A DNA stretch of 47,010 nt from Caldithrix abyssi (lineage in GTDB: Bacteria > Calditrichota > Calditrichia > Calditrichales > Calditrichaceae), in the NCBI GenBank assembly GCA_011369465.1, contig DRQG01000106.1, forward strand, positions 1 through 47,010, written 5' to 3'. Position numbers and translations under genes: made by a program. A model generated the notes under the pieces. The model did no database searches, was not told where the DNA came from, and saw only the letters and a program-made list of their open reading frames with translations. Below, piece by piece: positions 17,304-24,373 of the stretch (its first letter is position 1; the number at the start of each line of letters is the position of its first letter).

Positions 17304-17656
17304 TTTTTTTCCAGTACGTGTGCCCGGGTTATGGTTATGAGTTCACGCACGTGATCATCATCCAGTGAATAATAGGCCATTTTACCTTCTTTTCTGAATT
17401 TGACCAGCTTCAGATTGCGCAACAGCCGCAACTGGTGCGAAATGGCCGATACGGATACGTCAATCAGAGCCGACAAATCGCAGACACAGAGTTCTTCCAA
17501 AGCGAGAGCCTGTACAATTCGCAGCCGCGTAGGATCGCCCAGTGCCTTAAAAGCTTCGGCCATGGATTGATTTATGTCCGCCGAGGGTAACACCCCGGAA
17601 ACCCGATTCACTTTTTTTTGATCTACTATGTTCGTAGAACAAACATCATTGGCCAT
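17300..17656 (-). CDS. ArsR/SmtB-family metal-responsive repressor
   Basis: Winged-helix repressor of 118 residues. The DNA-recognition region reads VSVSAISHQLRLLRN. Both classical metal sites are present: the alpha3N/CadC-type motif ELCVCDL (C57, C59, D60) and the alpha5 CzrA/SmtB motif D100-x-H102-x10-H113-x2-E116, matched exactly. This combination is known for SmtB/ZiaR-type sensors of Zn, Co, Ni or Cd. It is the first gene of the minus-strand metal island, overlaps the small exported-protein gene by four bases, and has an inverted-repeat operator at its promoter. It most likely represses itself and the efflux genes downstream until divalent metal binds. Confidence 0.93.
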   Translation of the reverse strand: MANDVCSTNIVDQKKVNRVSGVLPSADINQSMAEAFKALGDPTRLRIVQALALEELCVCDLSALIDVSVSAISHQLRLLRNLKLVKFRKEGKMAYYSLDDDHVRELITITRAHVLEKK

Positions 17657-17667
17657 ATCGCACCTTC

Positions 17668-17713
17668 ATTTGAATAGTTGCTCAAATATAACAATAGAAC
17701 GAAGTCGGTGCAA
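17668..17713 (-). promoter_or_regulatory. arsR promoter with ArsR/SmtB-type operator
   Basis: On the minus strand TTGCAC (17713-17708), a 17-base spacer and TATATT (17690-17685) make a good sigma70 promoter. Overlapping its -10 and start site is an inverted repeat ATTTGA-N8-TCAAAT (17668-17687). Read on the minus strand it contains TGAGCA-N4-TTCA, matching the ArsR/SmtB consensus TGAxCA-N4-TTCA. It sits 12 bases upstream of the arsR start codon. Repression by steric block is the expected mechanism. Confidence 0.75.
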
Positions 17714-17784
17714 ATTTAATTCCGGAATTAAAATTAAAAATGTATGGCAGCCTGTCCGGCAGTCGATAAAATATAAAAATTCTA

Positions 17785-17830
17785 TTGCGGCTGTTTACCT
17801 CTCGTGTTATATTTTAAATAATCGTGTTAC
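17785..17830 (+). promoter_or_regulatory. nikR operon promoter with two GTGTTA half-sites
   Basis: TTGCGG (17785-17790), a 17-base spacer and TATATT (17808-17813) form a sigma70-like promoter. The sequence CGTGTTA occurs twice, at 17803-17809 (overlapping the -10) and 17823-17829 (near the expected start site), exactly 20 bases apart in direct orientation. GTGTTAC-like half-sites are, from memory, reported for some NikR proteins outside enterobacteria, where they normally form an inverted pair. I propose autoregulation by NikR. Confidence 0.6.
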
Positions 17831-17876
17831 CTACCTGCTAATCCATATTTAACATCTAAAAATGAGGTAAAAAAAC

Positions 17877-18299
17877 GTGGAAAACAAACTGGTTCGGTTT
17901 GGCGTATCTTTACCCCAACAATTAATAAACAAATTTGACGCCCATATTCGGGAAAAAAATTATTCCAACCGTTCCGAAGCCATTCGCGATTTGATCCGTC
18001 AGGAATTAATCGAAGAAGAAATCGATCAGGACGAGCGCGAAGTGATCGGCGCCCTGCACTTGCTTTATAACCACCACAAGCGGGAACTATCTGATCAACT
18101 TACATCGATCCAGCACGACTTACACCATTTGATTATTTCGTCAACGCACGTGCACCTGGATCACGACAACTGCCTGGAAGTTATCTTATTACGCGGCCAA
18201 AGCAGTAAGTTACGCCATTTGGCCAATCAACTTATCGCATTAAAGGGGGTAATCCACGGACGATTGTATCTGACCAGTCGGGCGGTACAGTCGGGCTGA
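17877..18299 (+). CDS. nikR: nickel-responsive regulator NikR
   Basis: Ribbon-helix-helix regulator of 140 residues that represses nickel uptake when nickel is sufficient. The N-terminal strand and helices (VRFGVSLPQQLINKFD, NRSEAIRDLIR) form the DNA-binding domain. The C-terminal ACT-like domain keeps all four high-affinity nickel ligands of E. coli NikR: H80, H91, H93 and C99 (STHVHLDHDNCLEV). The start is GTG at 17877, with GAGG about 9 bases upstream. It is the first gene of a six-gene plus-strand operon of ECF and TonB transport genes and stands divergent to arsR, which makes nickel (possibly cobalt) the probable cargo. Confidence 0.96.
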   Translation: MENKLVRFGVSLPQQLINKFDAHIREKNYSNRSEAIRDLIRQELIEEEIDQDEREVIGALHLLYNHHKRELSDQLTSIQHDLHHLIISSTHVHLDHDNCLEVILLRGQSSKLRHLANQLIALKGVIHGRLYLTSRAVQSG

Positions 18300-18347
18300 T
18301 GAAAGAATAACGATATGCAAACTTGACGGCTTATCGGCAATCGAATA

Positions 18348-19073
18348 ATGAAATATTTTTTACAAACCCTCGATGTTCGGGCAAAGTTTATTTTCATTAT
18401 TGCCCTGATCATTCTGATAATCCAGGCTCCCGCTTCAGCGGGCATATTGTATGCTATTGTCTTTGCAGTAGAAGCTGCGCTGATTTTTTTTTCAGGAAAC
18501 GGAATCCGAATCTATTTCCGCCGTACGGTGCAAATTTATCCCATGTTTCTTTTGTTCACTCTTCCTCTGCTTTTTCGTTCACCTGCAGACGCTTCGGATT
18601 TGCTTTTTCACTGGCAATTCATACGTGTGTATTTTTCCGCTGTTTCCGGATTCATATCGGCACAGCTTCGTTTATTGCTGATTTATTTGGCCTTGTTAAT
18701 TTTTACCACCACCACCCCTATCGGGCAATTTTTTGACGCTTTGCAGCGGCTGCGCCTGCCGGCCTGGTTTAGCGCAATAATTAGACTTATGCTGCATTTT
18801 TTAAAACTCATTCGGATTGAATTTAATCGCATGTATTCAGCATTTCGCTCCCGCTATTCCGGTCATAAAAAGAGTGTTTTATTTAAAGCGGCTATAAACA
18901 TTTCTGTAACCTACATGCTGCGCCTCATTATGCGCAGCGAAAGAAGTTACATGGCAATGATGAGCCGCGGTTTCAACGGTTCCTTCCCTGCCCGACAGAC
19001 GTCACAGTGGACGAGAACCGATACGGCGGTGAGCATCGTGGGCATCACGCTACTTTTGGGCATTTTTTTATGA
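18348..19073 (+). CDS. ECF transporter T component (CbiQ/NikQ-like)
   Basis: Integral membrane coupling protein of 241 residues of an energy-coupling factor importer. It begins with LDVRAKFIFIIALIILI, resembling the conserved DPRxK start of CbiQ/EcfT, has several hydrophobic segments, and carries near the C terminus the coupling motif AMMSRGFNG (Ala-x-x-x-Arg-Gly), which docks on the ATPase. The ribosome-binding site is weak. It lies 48 bases after nikR and 13 before the ATPase gene. In group I ECF systems the T component is specific to one S component, here probably the small membrane protein at 21711. Confidence 0.85.
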   Translation: MKYFLQTLDVRAKFIFIIALIILIIQAPASAGILYAIVFAVEAALIFFSGNGIRIYFRRTVQIYPMFLLFTLPLLFRSPADASDLLFHWQFIRVYFSAVSGFISAQLRLLLIYLALLIFTTTTPIGQFFDALQRLRLPAWFSAIIRLMLHFLKLIRIEFNRMYSAFRSRYSGHKKSVLFKAAINISVTYMLRLIMRSERSYMAMMSRGFNGSFPARQTSQWTRTDTAVSIVGITLLLGIFL

Positions 19074-19086
19074 CGGACAAATTTCT

Positions 19087-19836
19087 ATGACGGTACCAAT
19101 CAAGCAAAACGCGGTAGTTTGCCAAGGGGTTGGCTATACTTATCCCAACGGCACGGTTGCTCTGTCTGATATTTCTCTCACTATTCAGGAGCGGGAAAAA
19201 GTCGCCATTATCGGTCCGAACGGCGCAGGCAAGTCAACTTTTTTAACTCTGCTTAACGGCCTGAGAAAGCCCGAGGGTGAAATACGTGTTTTTAATATGC
19301 CGGTATCCGATAAATTTGTTAAACGGATACGCGCTCTGGTAGGGCTGGCCTTTCAAAATCCGGATGATCATCTGTTTTGTCCGACCGTGTTCGATGACGT
19401 CGCCTTCGGGCCTCTGAGTAAGGGGCTCAGTCAGGAAGAGACTGCCGTTGCCGTACAGAGAGCTTTGGAAGAGATCGGTTTGCAGAATAAAATGCAGGCG
19501 CAATCCCTGAACCTGAGTTATGGCGAACGCAAGTTGGTAAGCCTGGCATCGATCCTTGCCATGCAACCGCGCCTGATCGCCCTGGATGAACCGACCGGTA
19601 ATTTGGACGCCTGGCATCGGCGCAGGTTGATCAACTGGATTTCACGGTACCGGGGCACGCTGCTTTTAGCCACTCACGATTTAGACATGGCGCTGGAAAC
19701 CTGCCAGCGCGTGTTCCTTTTTAATCAGGGCGTCCTCGCGGCATCCGGTGACTGCCAAACCGTTTTAAGCAATCGGGTACTGTTGCACAACAATAAACTG
19801 GAACTACCGCTAACACTGCAATCCAACCAAGCTTGA
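19087..19836 (+). CDS. ECF transporter ATPase (CbiO/NikO-like)
   Basis: ABC ATPase of 249 residues that powers the ECF importer. Walker A GPNGAGKST at residues 43-51, Q-loop LAFQNPDDHLF with Q90 (the QNPDDQ-like motif typical of EcfA/CbiO), signature LSYGE at 143-147 (Tyr replacing the usual Gly), Walker B LIALDE at 163-168 and the switch His at 197. Only one ATPase gene is present, so a homodimer is expected, as in CbiO/NikO. It sits 13 bases after the T gene; its stop is 14 bases before the TonB-receptor start, and the AAGGAGG site of that gene overlaps the stop. Confidence 0.93.
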   Translation: MTVPIKQNAVVCQGVGYTYPNGTVALSDISLTIQEREKVAIIGPNGAGKSTFLTLLNGLRKPEGEIRVFNMPVSDKFVKRIRALVGLAFQNPDDHLFCPTVFDDVAFGPLSKGLSQEETAVAVQRALEEIGLQNKMQAQSLNLSYGERKLVSLASILAMQPRLIALDEPTGNLDAWHRRRLINWISRYRGTLLLATHDLDMALETCQRVFLFNQGVLAASGDCQTVLSNRVLLHNNKLELPLTLQSNQA

Positions 19837-19850
19837 AGGAGGAAGCATTT

Positions 19851-21698
19851 ATGAAAACGCTGTTTTTAATCCTGCTGTTTCTTTTCGGTATGACGTTTAC
19901 GGCGGCTGCGCAGTCAGCCAAAGCGGATTCGGTATATGACTCGGCCGATTCCATTGTGGTCATTGCCAATCGCTATTCCGTTTCCCTTCGCAATGTAGCT
20001 TACGGCTATCAGGTTATTCCTGCCGAACGCATTAAAAAGCTGGCCACACATTCGGCTCTGGAAATGGTGGATATCGAATTTCCTTCTGCGTATGTGATGG
20101 AAAAAAAAGTAATCGGTTACGGCGTAGGTCCGCAGGGGTCGGGTCAGTTGTACCTGCGTGGTTTGGGCGGGCAGCCCAATACGGGCGTGCTGGTATTGTT
20201 AAACGGCCATCCGGATTTTATGGGTATTTTCGGCCATCCCCTGCCAGACGTTTACGGAGCGGACGATGTTCAACAGGTGGAAATTTTGAGCGGGGCTTCA
20301 TCCACGGTTTTCGGTGGTAACGCCATGGGCGGGGTGGTAAATATCGTTACCCAACCCGATTACAACCGATTAATGCGTTTATCTATGACGGGCGGTTCCT
20401 TCGGCACTTATGATTACGGACTGAACCTGAGTAAACAATTCGGAGCGCACGGCCTTTATCTTACCGCCCGCTCTCAGCAAACCGACGGTCATATCGCTCA
20501 AAGCGGATTTAAGGCGCTGCGCTTGCAGGGCGGTTGGGCCTGGCAGTTTACACCCGAATGGAATCTAAGCGTCAGCGGGCGTTGGGTACCGTATTCTTTT
20601 GACGATCCTTCGCGCGGGCAGGAGGATCCGGCCGGACTGGGCACGTATGCCAAAATAGAACGCGGTACGGGTGAGATAAAATTGGATAACCGGCATAAGA
20701 ACTGGCAGGGAACCACCCAGTTATACGCCAACTTTGGCTATCACCGTTTTTACGACGGGTTTAAATCCAATGATTTCAGCTACGGCCTTTCCTCATATCA
20801 GTTTTGGAACTACAGCGACCGTTTACAATTTGCCGGCGGTATCGACGTGCTGTATTACGGCGGGCAGGCCAAAAATCCCTTCGCCAAACTGCCCTGGGGG
20901 GCGCCGGTTGTAAAAGAAGATAAAAAAGCATACCAAAGCCTCGGCGCTTATCTGCTTGGCTTTTATCAGCCGGCCCGGTTTCTGCAAATCAAAGCGGGAT
21001 TACGCTACCAAACGTTAACTTCCTTTAGCAGCCGTGTTTCTCCCCTGGCTGTGGTGACCTTGCAGCCGGCACAGAGTTACAGCATTTATGCGGCTTACAA
21101 ATCTGGTTTCCGCTTCCCCACCATGCGGGAGTTATACCTCTTCCCTTCAGCCAACGAGGCTCTGAAAGAAGAATCCGTACAAACTTACGAAGCCGGCCTA
21201 ACCTATACACTGAATAAAACCACCCGGCTTCGTGTGGCCTTTTACAGGAATCAGGTGGATAATATTATTCAATTAGTGCCGGCCACCCCGCCCAACCAAT
21301 TCCAGAACAGCGGCGCCGCCACACAAACCGGCATAGAGTCGCAAATACAATTTCAACCGTTCGGACACTGGAAAGTACAGTTGAGTTATGCTTATCTTAA
21401 TCCCGATGATTTAACCGCTTATAATCCTAAGCATCAGGTAAAATATATGGCTGGCAGAAGCTGGAAATCATTTTCGGTTATTCTGTACGGTAAATATGTG
21501 CAGGATTTATATGCCTTGAATAATCATCAAAAACCTCTGCCCGACTATTTCCTGCTGAATGCGGCTTTCAACTATTCATTTCGTCAATTTGGTTTATCCT
21601 TAAAACTGTTGAATATTTTAGACCGTTCCTATTTGGTGAGCAGCGGCTACAGTGCGCCGCGCTTCCATATTTTGGCCGGTATCGATTTTGAACTTTAG
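19851..21698 (+). CDS. TonB-dependent outer-membrane receptor (probable nickel or nickel-chelate uptake)
   Basis: Outer-membrane receptor of 615 residues, similar in size to BtuB. A signal peptide ends at TAAAQS; a TonB-box-like stretch (DSIVVIANRYS) precedes the plug, which keeps LYLRGLGGQPNTGVLVLLNG and VEILSGASSTVFGGNAMGGVVNIVT. The C-terminal 480 or so residues are beta-barrel strands ending in HILAGIDFEL, with a terminal hydrophobic residue. ATG at 19851 is preceded by AAGGAGG eight bases upstream; the frame is open to 19833 but that start is TTG within the previous gene. Its place inside a NikR-led operon suggests it imports nickel, probably as a complex, across the outer membrane. Confidence 0.92.
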   Translation: MKTLFLILLFLFGMTFTAAAQSAKADSVYDSADSIVVIANRYSVSLRNVAYGYQVIPAERIKKLATHSALEMVDIEFPSAYVMEKKVIGYGVGPQGSGQLYLRGLGGQPNTGVLVLLNGHPDFMGIFGHPLPDVYGADDVQQVEILSGASSTVFGGNAMGGVVNIVTQPDYNRLMRLSMTGGSFGTYDYGLNLSKQFGAHGLYLTARSQQTDGHIAQSGFKALRLQGGWAWQFTPEWNLSVSGRWVPYSFDDPSRGQEDPAGLGTYAKIERGTGEIKLDNRHKNWQGTTQLYANFGYHRFYDGFKSNDFSYGLSSYQFWNYSDRLQFAGGIDVLYYGGQAKNPFAKLPWGAPVVKEDKKAYQSLGAYLLGFYQPARFLQIKAGLRYQTLTSFSSRVSPLAVVTLQPAQSYSIYAAYKSGFRFPTMRELYLFPSANEALKEESVQTYEAGLTYTLNKTTRLRVAFYRNQVDNIIQLVPATPPNQFQNSGAATQTGIESQIQFQPFGHWKVQLSYAYLNPDDLTAYNPKHQVKYMAGRSWKSFSVILYGKYVQDLYALNNHQKPLPDYFLLNAAFNYSFRQFGLSLKLLNILDRSYLVSSGYSAPRFHILAGIDFEL

Positions 21699-21710
21699 GG
21701 TTGCGCAGTA

Positions 21711-22244
21711 ATGAAAGAGCAAGATTTAAGACAAATCCCGCTTACGGCTTTTTTTGCCGCTCTGGCCGTTGCACTGCCCCAGTTATTCCATTTGCTGGGG
21801 TTGGGCGCGGTATTTTTACCCATGTTTTTACCGGTAACCACCGGAGCAATGCTGCTAAGCTGGCAATTTGCACTCGCCTTAGCCCTTATTGCGCCGATGA
21901 CATCCTGGCTGTTAACAGGTATGCCGCCCCTGGTTCCTCCTGTATTACCCGTGGTCATCGCGGAGCTGATTGTTATTGCGCTGGGCGCTTCCTATCTGCG
22001 GTTCCACAAGCAAATGAATGTCTGGCTGACGCTGCTCACTGTTCTGTTGTTTGATCGGTTGTTTCTTTTTTTGCTGGTTTCTTTTATAGCGCCGCTCTTC
22101 GGTTGGGAACATCCTCTGTTTTCGCTGGGTATCGTCGCCAGCGGTTTGCCCGGTATCGCTTTGCAAATTATCGCTATTCCTCTGGTCATGCGTTTCGTAG
22201 AGGAAAAATATCCGCAGTATTATAGTCCGGATTTGCATACCTAA
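21711..22244 (+). CDS. small multi-pass membrane protein, candidate ECF S component
   Basis: Hydrophobic protein of 177 residues with about five or six predicted helices, the size and layout of an ECF substrate-binding (S) component. The segment SGLPGIALQIIAIPLVM resembles the penultimate helices of BioY/RibU-type S proteins. It lacks the N-terminal MHIxxG motif of CbiM/NikM that forms the Co/Ni site, and has few histidines (H27, H99, H134, H176). It lies 12 bases after the TonB-receptor gene and 18 before the methyltransferase gene. S-component identity is inferred from size, topology and the adjoining T and A genes. The true substrate is open. Confidence 0.6.
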   Translation: MKEQDLRQIPLTAFFAALAVALPQLFHLLGLGAVFLPMFLPVTTGAMLLSWQFALALALIAPMTSWLLTGMPPLVPPVLPVVIAELIVIALGASYLRFHKQMNVWLTLLTVLLFDRLFLFLLVSFIAPLFGWEHPLFSLGIVASGLPGIALQIIAIPLVMRFVEEKYPQYYSPDLHT

Positions 22245-22262
22245 CGGAAAGTAAGATAAACT

Positions 22263-22865
22263 ATGGAATCCGCTAAAGTTTTTTTTGAAAAAATAGCTAA
22301 AGACTGGTCGAAAAATCATCATGAAAAATCAAACCAAAAATTAAGGAAAATTTTCGACCAGCGAATACCTGAGTTGCAGGCGCCGGTGCTGGATGCAGGA
22401 AGCGGCACCGGTGTCCTGATTCCTTTTTTGTACGACAAAATCAAAAATGAAAAATGTATTGTCGAATATGATATCGCTTTTAACATGTTAATGCGGGCGA
22501 AAGTGCAGCACATCTCTTATCGAGAGGTGTACTATGCCGAAGGCGACGGGCATGACATCGGTTTTAAAGAACGTTCTTTTGGCACCATATTTTGTTTCCG
22601 GTTCATTCCTCATCTGGAAGATAAAAAGAAGGCTCTCAAGGAGTTTTATCGCATACTGGTTCCGGGCGGTCGCTTTTTTATTCTCCATTTTATGGATCAT
22701 AAAGGGCTAAACCATTTGCATCGGGGAGCGGAGCCCCCAATCCACAGCCACAAAATGCCGCCGGCAGCAGAACTGACGCAAATAATTGAGCTGGCCGGTT
22801 TTGATGTGGAAGACTATGAAGAAAAAGAAGACCTGTATTTTGTACAAGCAATCAAACGGCGGTAA
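22263..22865 (+). CDS. class I SAM-dependent methyltransferase in the NikR operon
   Basis: Cytoplasmic methyltransferase of 200 residues with Rossmann-type motifs: motif I VLDAGSGTG at residues 42-50, an acidic residue at the end of strand 2 (VEYDIAF), a motif II-like stretch SFGTIFCFRFIPHL and a post-II region LVPGGRFFILHFM. A His-rich insert follows (GLNHLHRG, IHSHKMPP), with four histidines in about 20 residues, unusual for this fold and a possible metal or substrate site. It is the last gene of the operon, 18 bases after the membrane protein. The methyl acceptor is unknown. A role in modifying or releasing an imported metal chelate is speculation from context. Confidence 0.82.
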   Translation: MESAKVFFEKIAKDWSKNHHEKSNQKLRKIFDQRIPELQAPVLDAGSGTGVLIPFLYDKIKNEKCIVEYDIAFNMLMRAKVQHISYREVYYAEGDGHDIGFKERSFGTIFCFRFIPHLEDKKKALKEFYRILVPGGRFFILHFMDHKGLNHLHRGAEPPIHSHKMPPAAELTQIIELAGFDVEDYEEKEDLYFVQAIKRR

Positions 22866-22890
22866 AAATTGAATTGATGAATGGCGACTT

Positions 22891-22990
22891 TTGGAGTATT
22901 GGAGTGATGGAGTGCTTGGTGTGGGTTGGATGTATTATTCCTTTACTTCAACATTGCGTCTTCCGCCATTATTCCATCCATTCAATAATC
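22891..22990. repeat. dispersed GGAGTGATGGAGT-type intergenic repeat
   Basis: The tail of the NikR operon (convergent with xerD) holds GGAGTGATGGAGT at 22901-22913, which recurs exactly at 45742-45754 in another gap. The block also contains a rough inverted partner rich in ATTCCATCC and CAATCC (22971-22999), so a long imperfect hairpin can form. It might serve as a bidirectional transcription end between the convergent genes. Confidence 0.5.
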
Positions 22991-23005
22991 CTTCAATCCA
23001 TTTCA

Positions 23006-23896
23006 TTATGCCCGAGGATGATAGGTTTGATATTCCTGCTGCAGGAAGTTACGGTCCAGATGCGTGTAGATTTGCGTTGTGCTTATGTCGGCGTGTCCCA
23101 ACATTTCCTGTACCGCCCGCAGGTCAGCGCCGTTTTCCAGCAAATGTGTGGCAAAGGAGTGGCGGAAGGTATGCGGATGTATTTCTTTGCGAATCCCCGT
23201 TTCCTGTAAACACGCTTTTAAAATTTTCCAAAAGCCCATGCGGCTCATGGCGGTACCGCGTACCGAAAGGAACAGAGTCCCCTCTCCCCGTTTTTTTCGG
23301 TCCAAATAGGGTCGTGCCCGTTCCAGATATTGGTTGATCCAGTCCAGTGCATTGTCGGAAACGGGCACCAACCGTTCTTTGCTGCGCTTGCCCATTATAC
23401 GCAGGATATTCTGATCAAAATAGACGGAAGATATTTTAAGCCCTAAGAGTTCCGAGATACGCAAACCCGAGGCATAAATGGTTTCCAGCATGGCCCGGTT
23501 GCGCAGACCCAACGTGGTCGACGTATCGGGTACGGCGAGAATCTGGCGGACTTCATCAAAGGAAAGTACCGATGGTAAACGGCGCGCTGTTTTAGGCCGA
23601 TCTACCCCCTCGGTAGGATCATTTTCCGTCAGGTTTTCACCAATCAGAAAACGATAAAATCCCCGAATGGAAGAAACATTGCGCGCCAGTGTGGATGGCG
23701 ACAACCCCAGTTGGGTAAGTATCCGCACCATTCGATGGATGTGTTGGGAAGTTGCCTCTAAGGGAGTGGGAACGCCTATTCTTTGCAGGTAATGTAAAAA
23801 GCGTTGAATGTCGCGAATGTAAGCGTCCACGGAATGGGAAGATAGATTCTGTTCAAATATCAGGTAGCTCTTATATTGTTTCAGCAGCTCATTCAT
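23006..23896 (-). CDS. XerD/XerC-type tyrosine recombinase
   Basis: Site-specific recombinase of 296 residues, the normal length of XerC/XerD. The N-terminal SAM-like domain covers residues 1-85. The catalytic domain shows R146 in GLRISEL, a beta-hairpin Lys in GKRSKERLVP, H242-x-x-R245 in HPHTFRHSFATHLLENGADL, H268 in LGHADISTTQ and nucleophile Y277 in IYTHL. All catalytic residues are present. In cells such enzymes resolve chromosome dimers at dif. The gene overlaps the unknown 150-residue protein by eight bases and ends the sigma54-controlled operon, so its expression may be tied to that activator. No dif-like site was identified. Confidence 0.93.
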   Translation of the reverse strand: MNELLKQYKSYLIFEQNLSSHSVDAYIRDIQRFLHYLQRIGVPTPLEATSQHIHRMVRILTQLGLSPSTLARNVSSIRGFYRFLIGENLTENDPTEGVDRPKTARRLPSVLSFDEVRQILAVPDTSTTLGLRNRAMLETIYASGLRISELLGLKISSVYFDQNILRIMGKRSKERLVPVSDNALDWINQYLERARPYLDRKKRGEGTLFLSVRGTAMSRMGFWKILKACLQETGIRKEIHPHTFRHSFATHLLENGADLRAVQEMLGHADISTTQIYTHLDRNFLQQEYQTYHPRA

Positions 23897-24341
23897 CTTT
23901 GCCTGGTTCTTCTTCCAGTAGATGCTCGGCCAAAGAGAGGGCGATGCCGGAGAGCATTACTTCCGGAGCCAGTTTTTCAAAATCACCGGAAAGCAAACTG
24001 GCGTCCACATTGGTAAAAGTGGAGCAAGCGGCCTGTTTTTCCACTACGATTCCGGACAGGTGTCCTTTGTGTTCGGCAATAAAGGTTACCTCGCCCAGTA
24101 AATCGCTTACGACAACCCCTTTACAAAAATGCAACTGCACGTGGGAAGCTTGCGTAAAGATCGAAACCAGATTACCCTTTTTGCTGCCGATAGACATCTC
24201 CGGATAAATTTCGATAATCAGCTTGCGTTCCTGTTCCGTATTCAAAAGTACCGCCCTGTATTGATTGCCCCGTTTGGCAAATTTCGTTTCCAGAACCTTT
24301 TCGATTTCGCCAAGGGTTTTGTCGTCAAAATGAAATTCCAT
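23889..24341 (-). CDS. conserved-looking hypothetical protein between bshB1 and xerD
   Basis: Soluble protein of 150 residues with no recognised family. It starts MEFHFDDKTLGEIEKVLETKF, is predicted alpha/beta with alternating strands (RKLIIEIYPEM, KGNLVSIFTQ, VQLHFCKGVVV, EVTFIAE), and has two cysteines, one in HFCKG and one in QAACSTF. No signal peptide or membrane segment. ATG at 24341 is chosen because GGAG lies seven bases upstream; the longer frame would need GTG at 24353. It overlaps xerD by eight bases and lies 32 bases after bshB1, so it is part of the same operon. Confidence 0.75.
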   Translation of the reverse strand: MEFHFDDKTLGEIEKVLETKFAKRGNQYRAVLLNTEQERKLIIEIYPEMSIGSKKGNLVSIFTQASHVQLHFCKGVVVSDLLGEVTFIAEHKGHLSGIVVEKQAACSTFTNVDASLLSGDFEKLAPEVMLSGIALSLAEHLLEEEPGKDE

Positions 24342-24373
24342 CTGTATCTCCACATCAGTTTTCTATGAACAAC

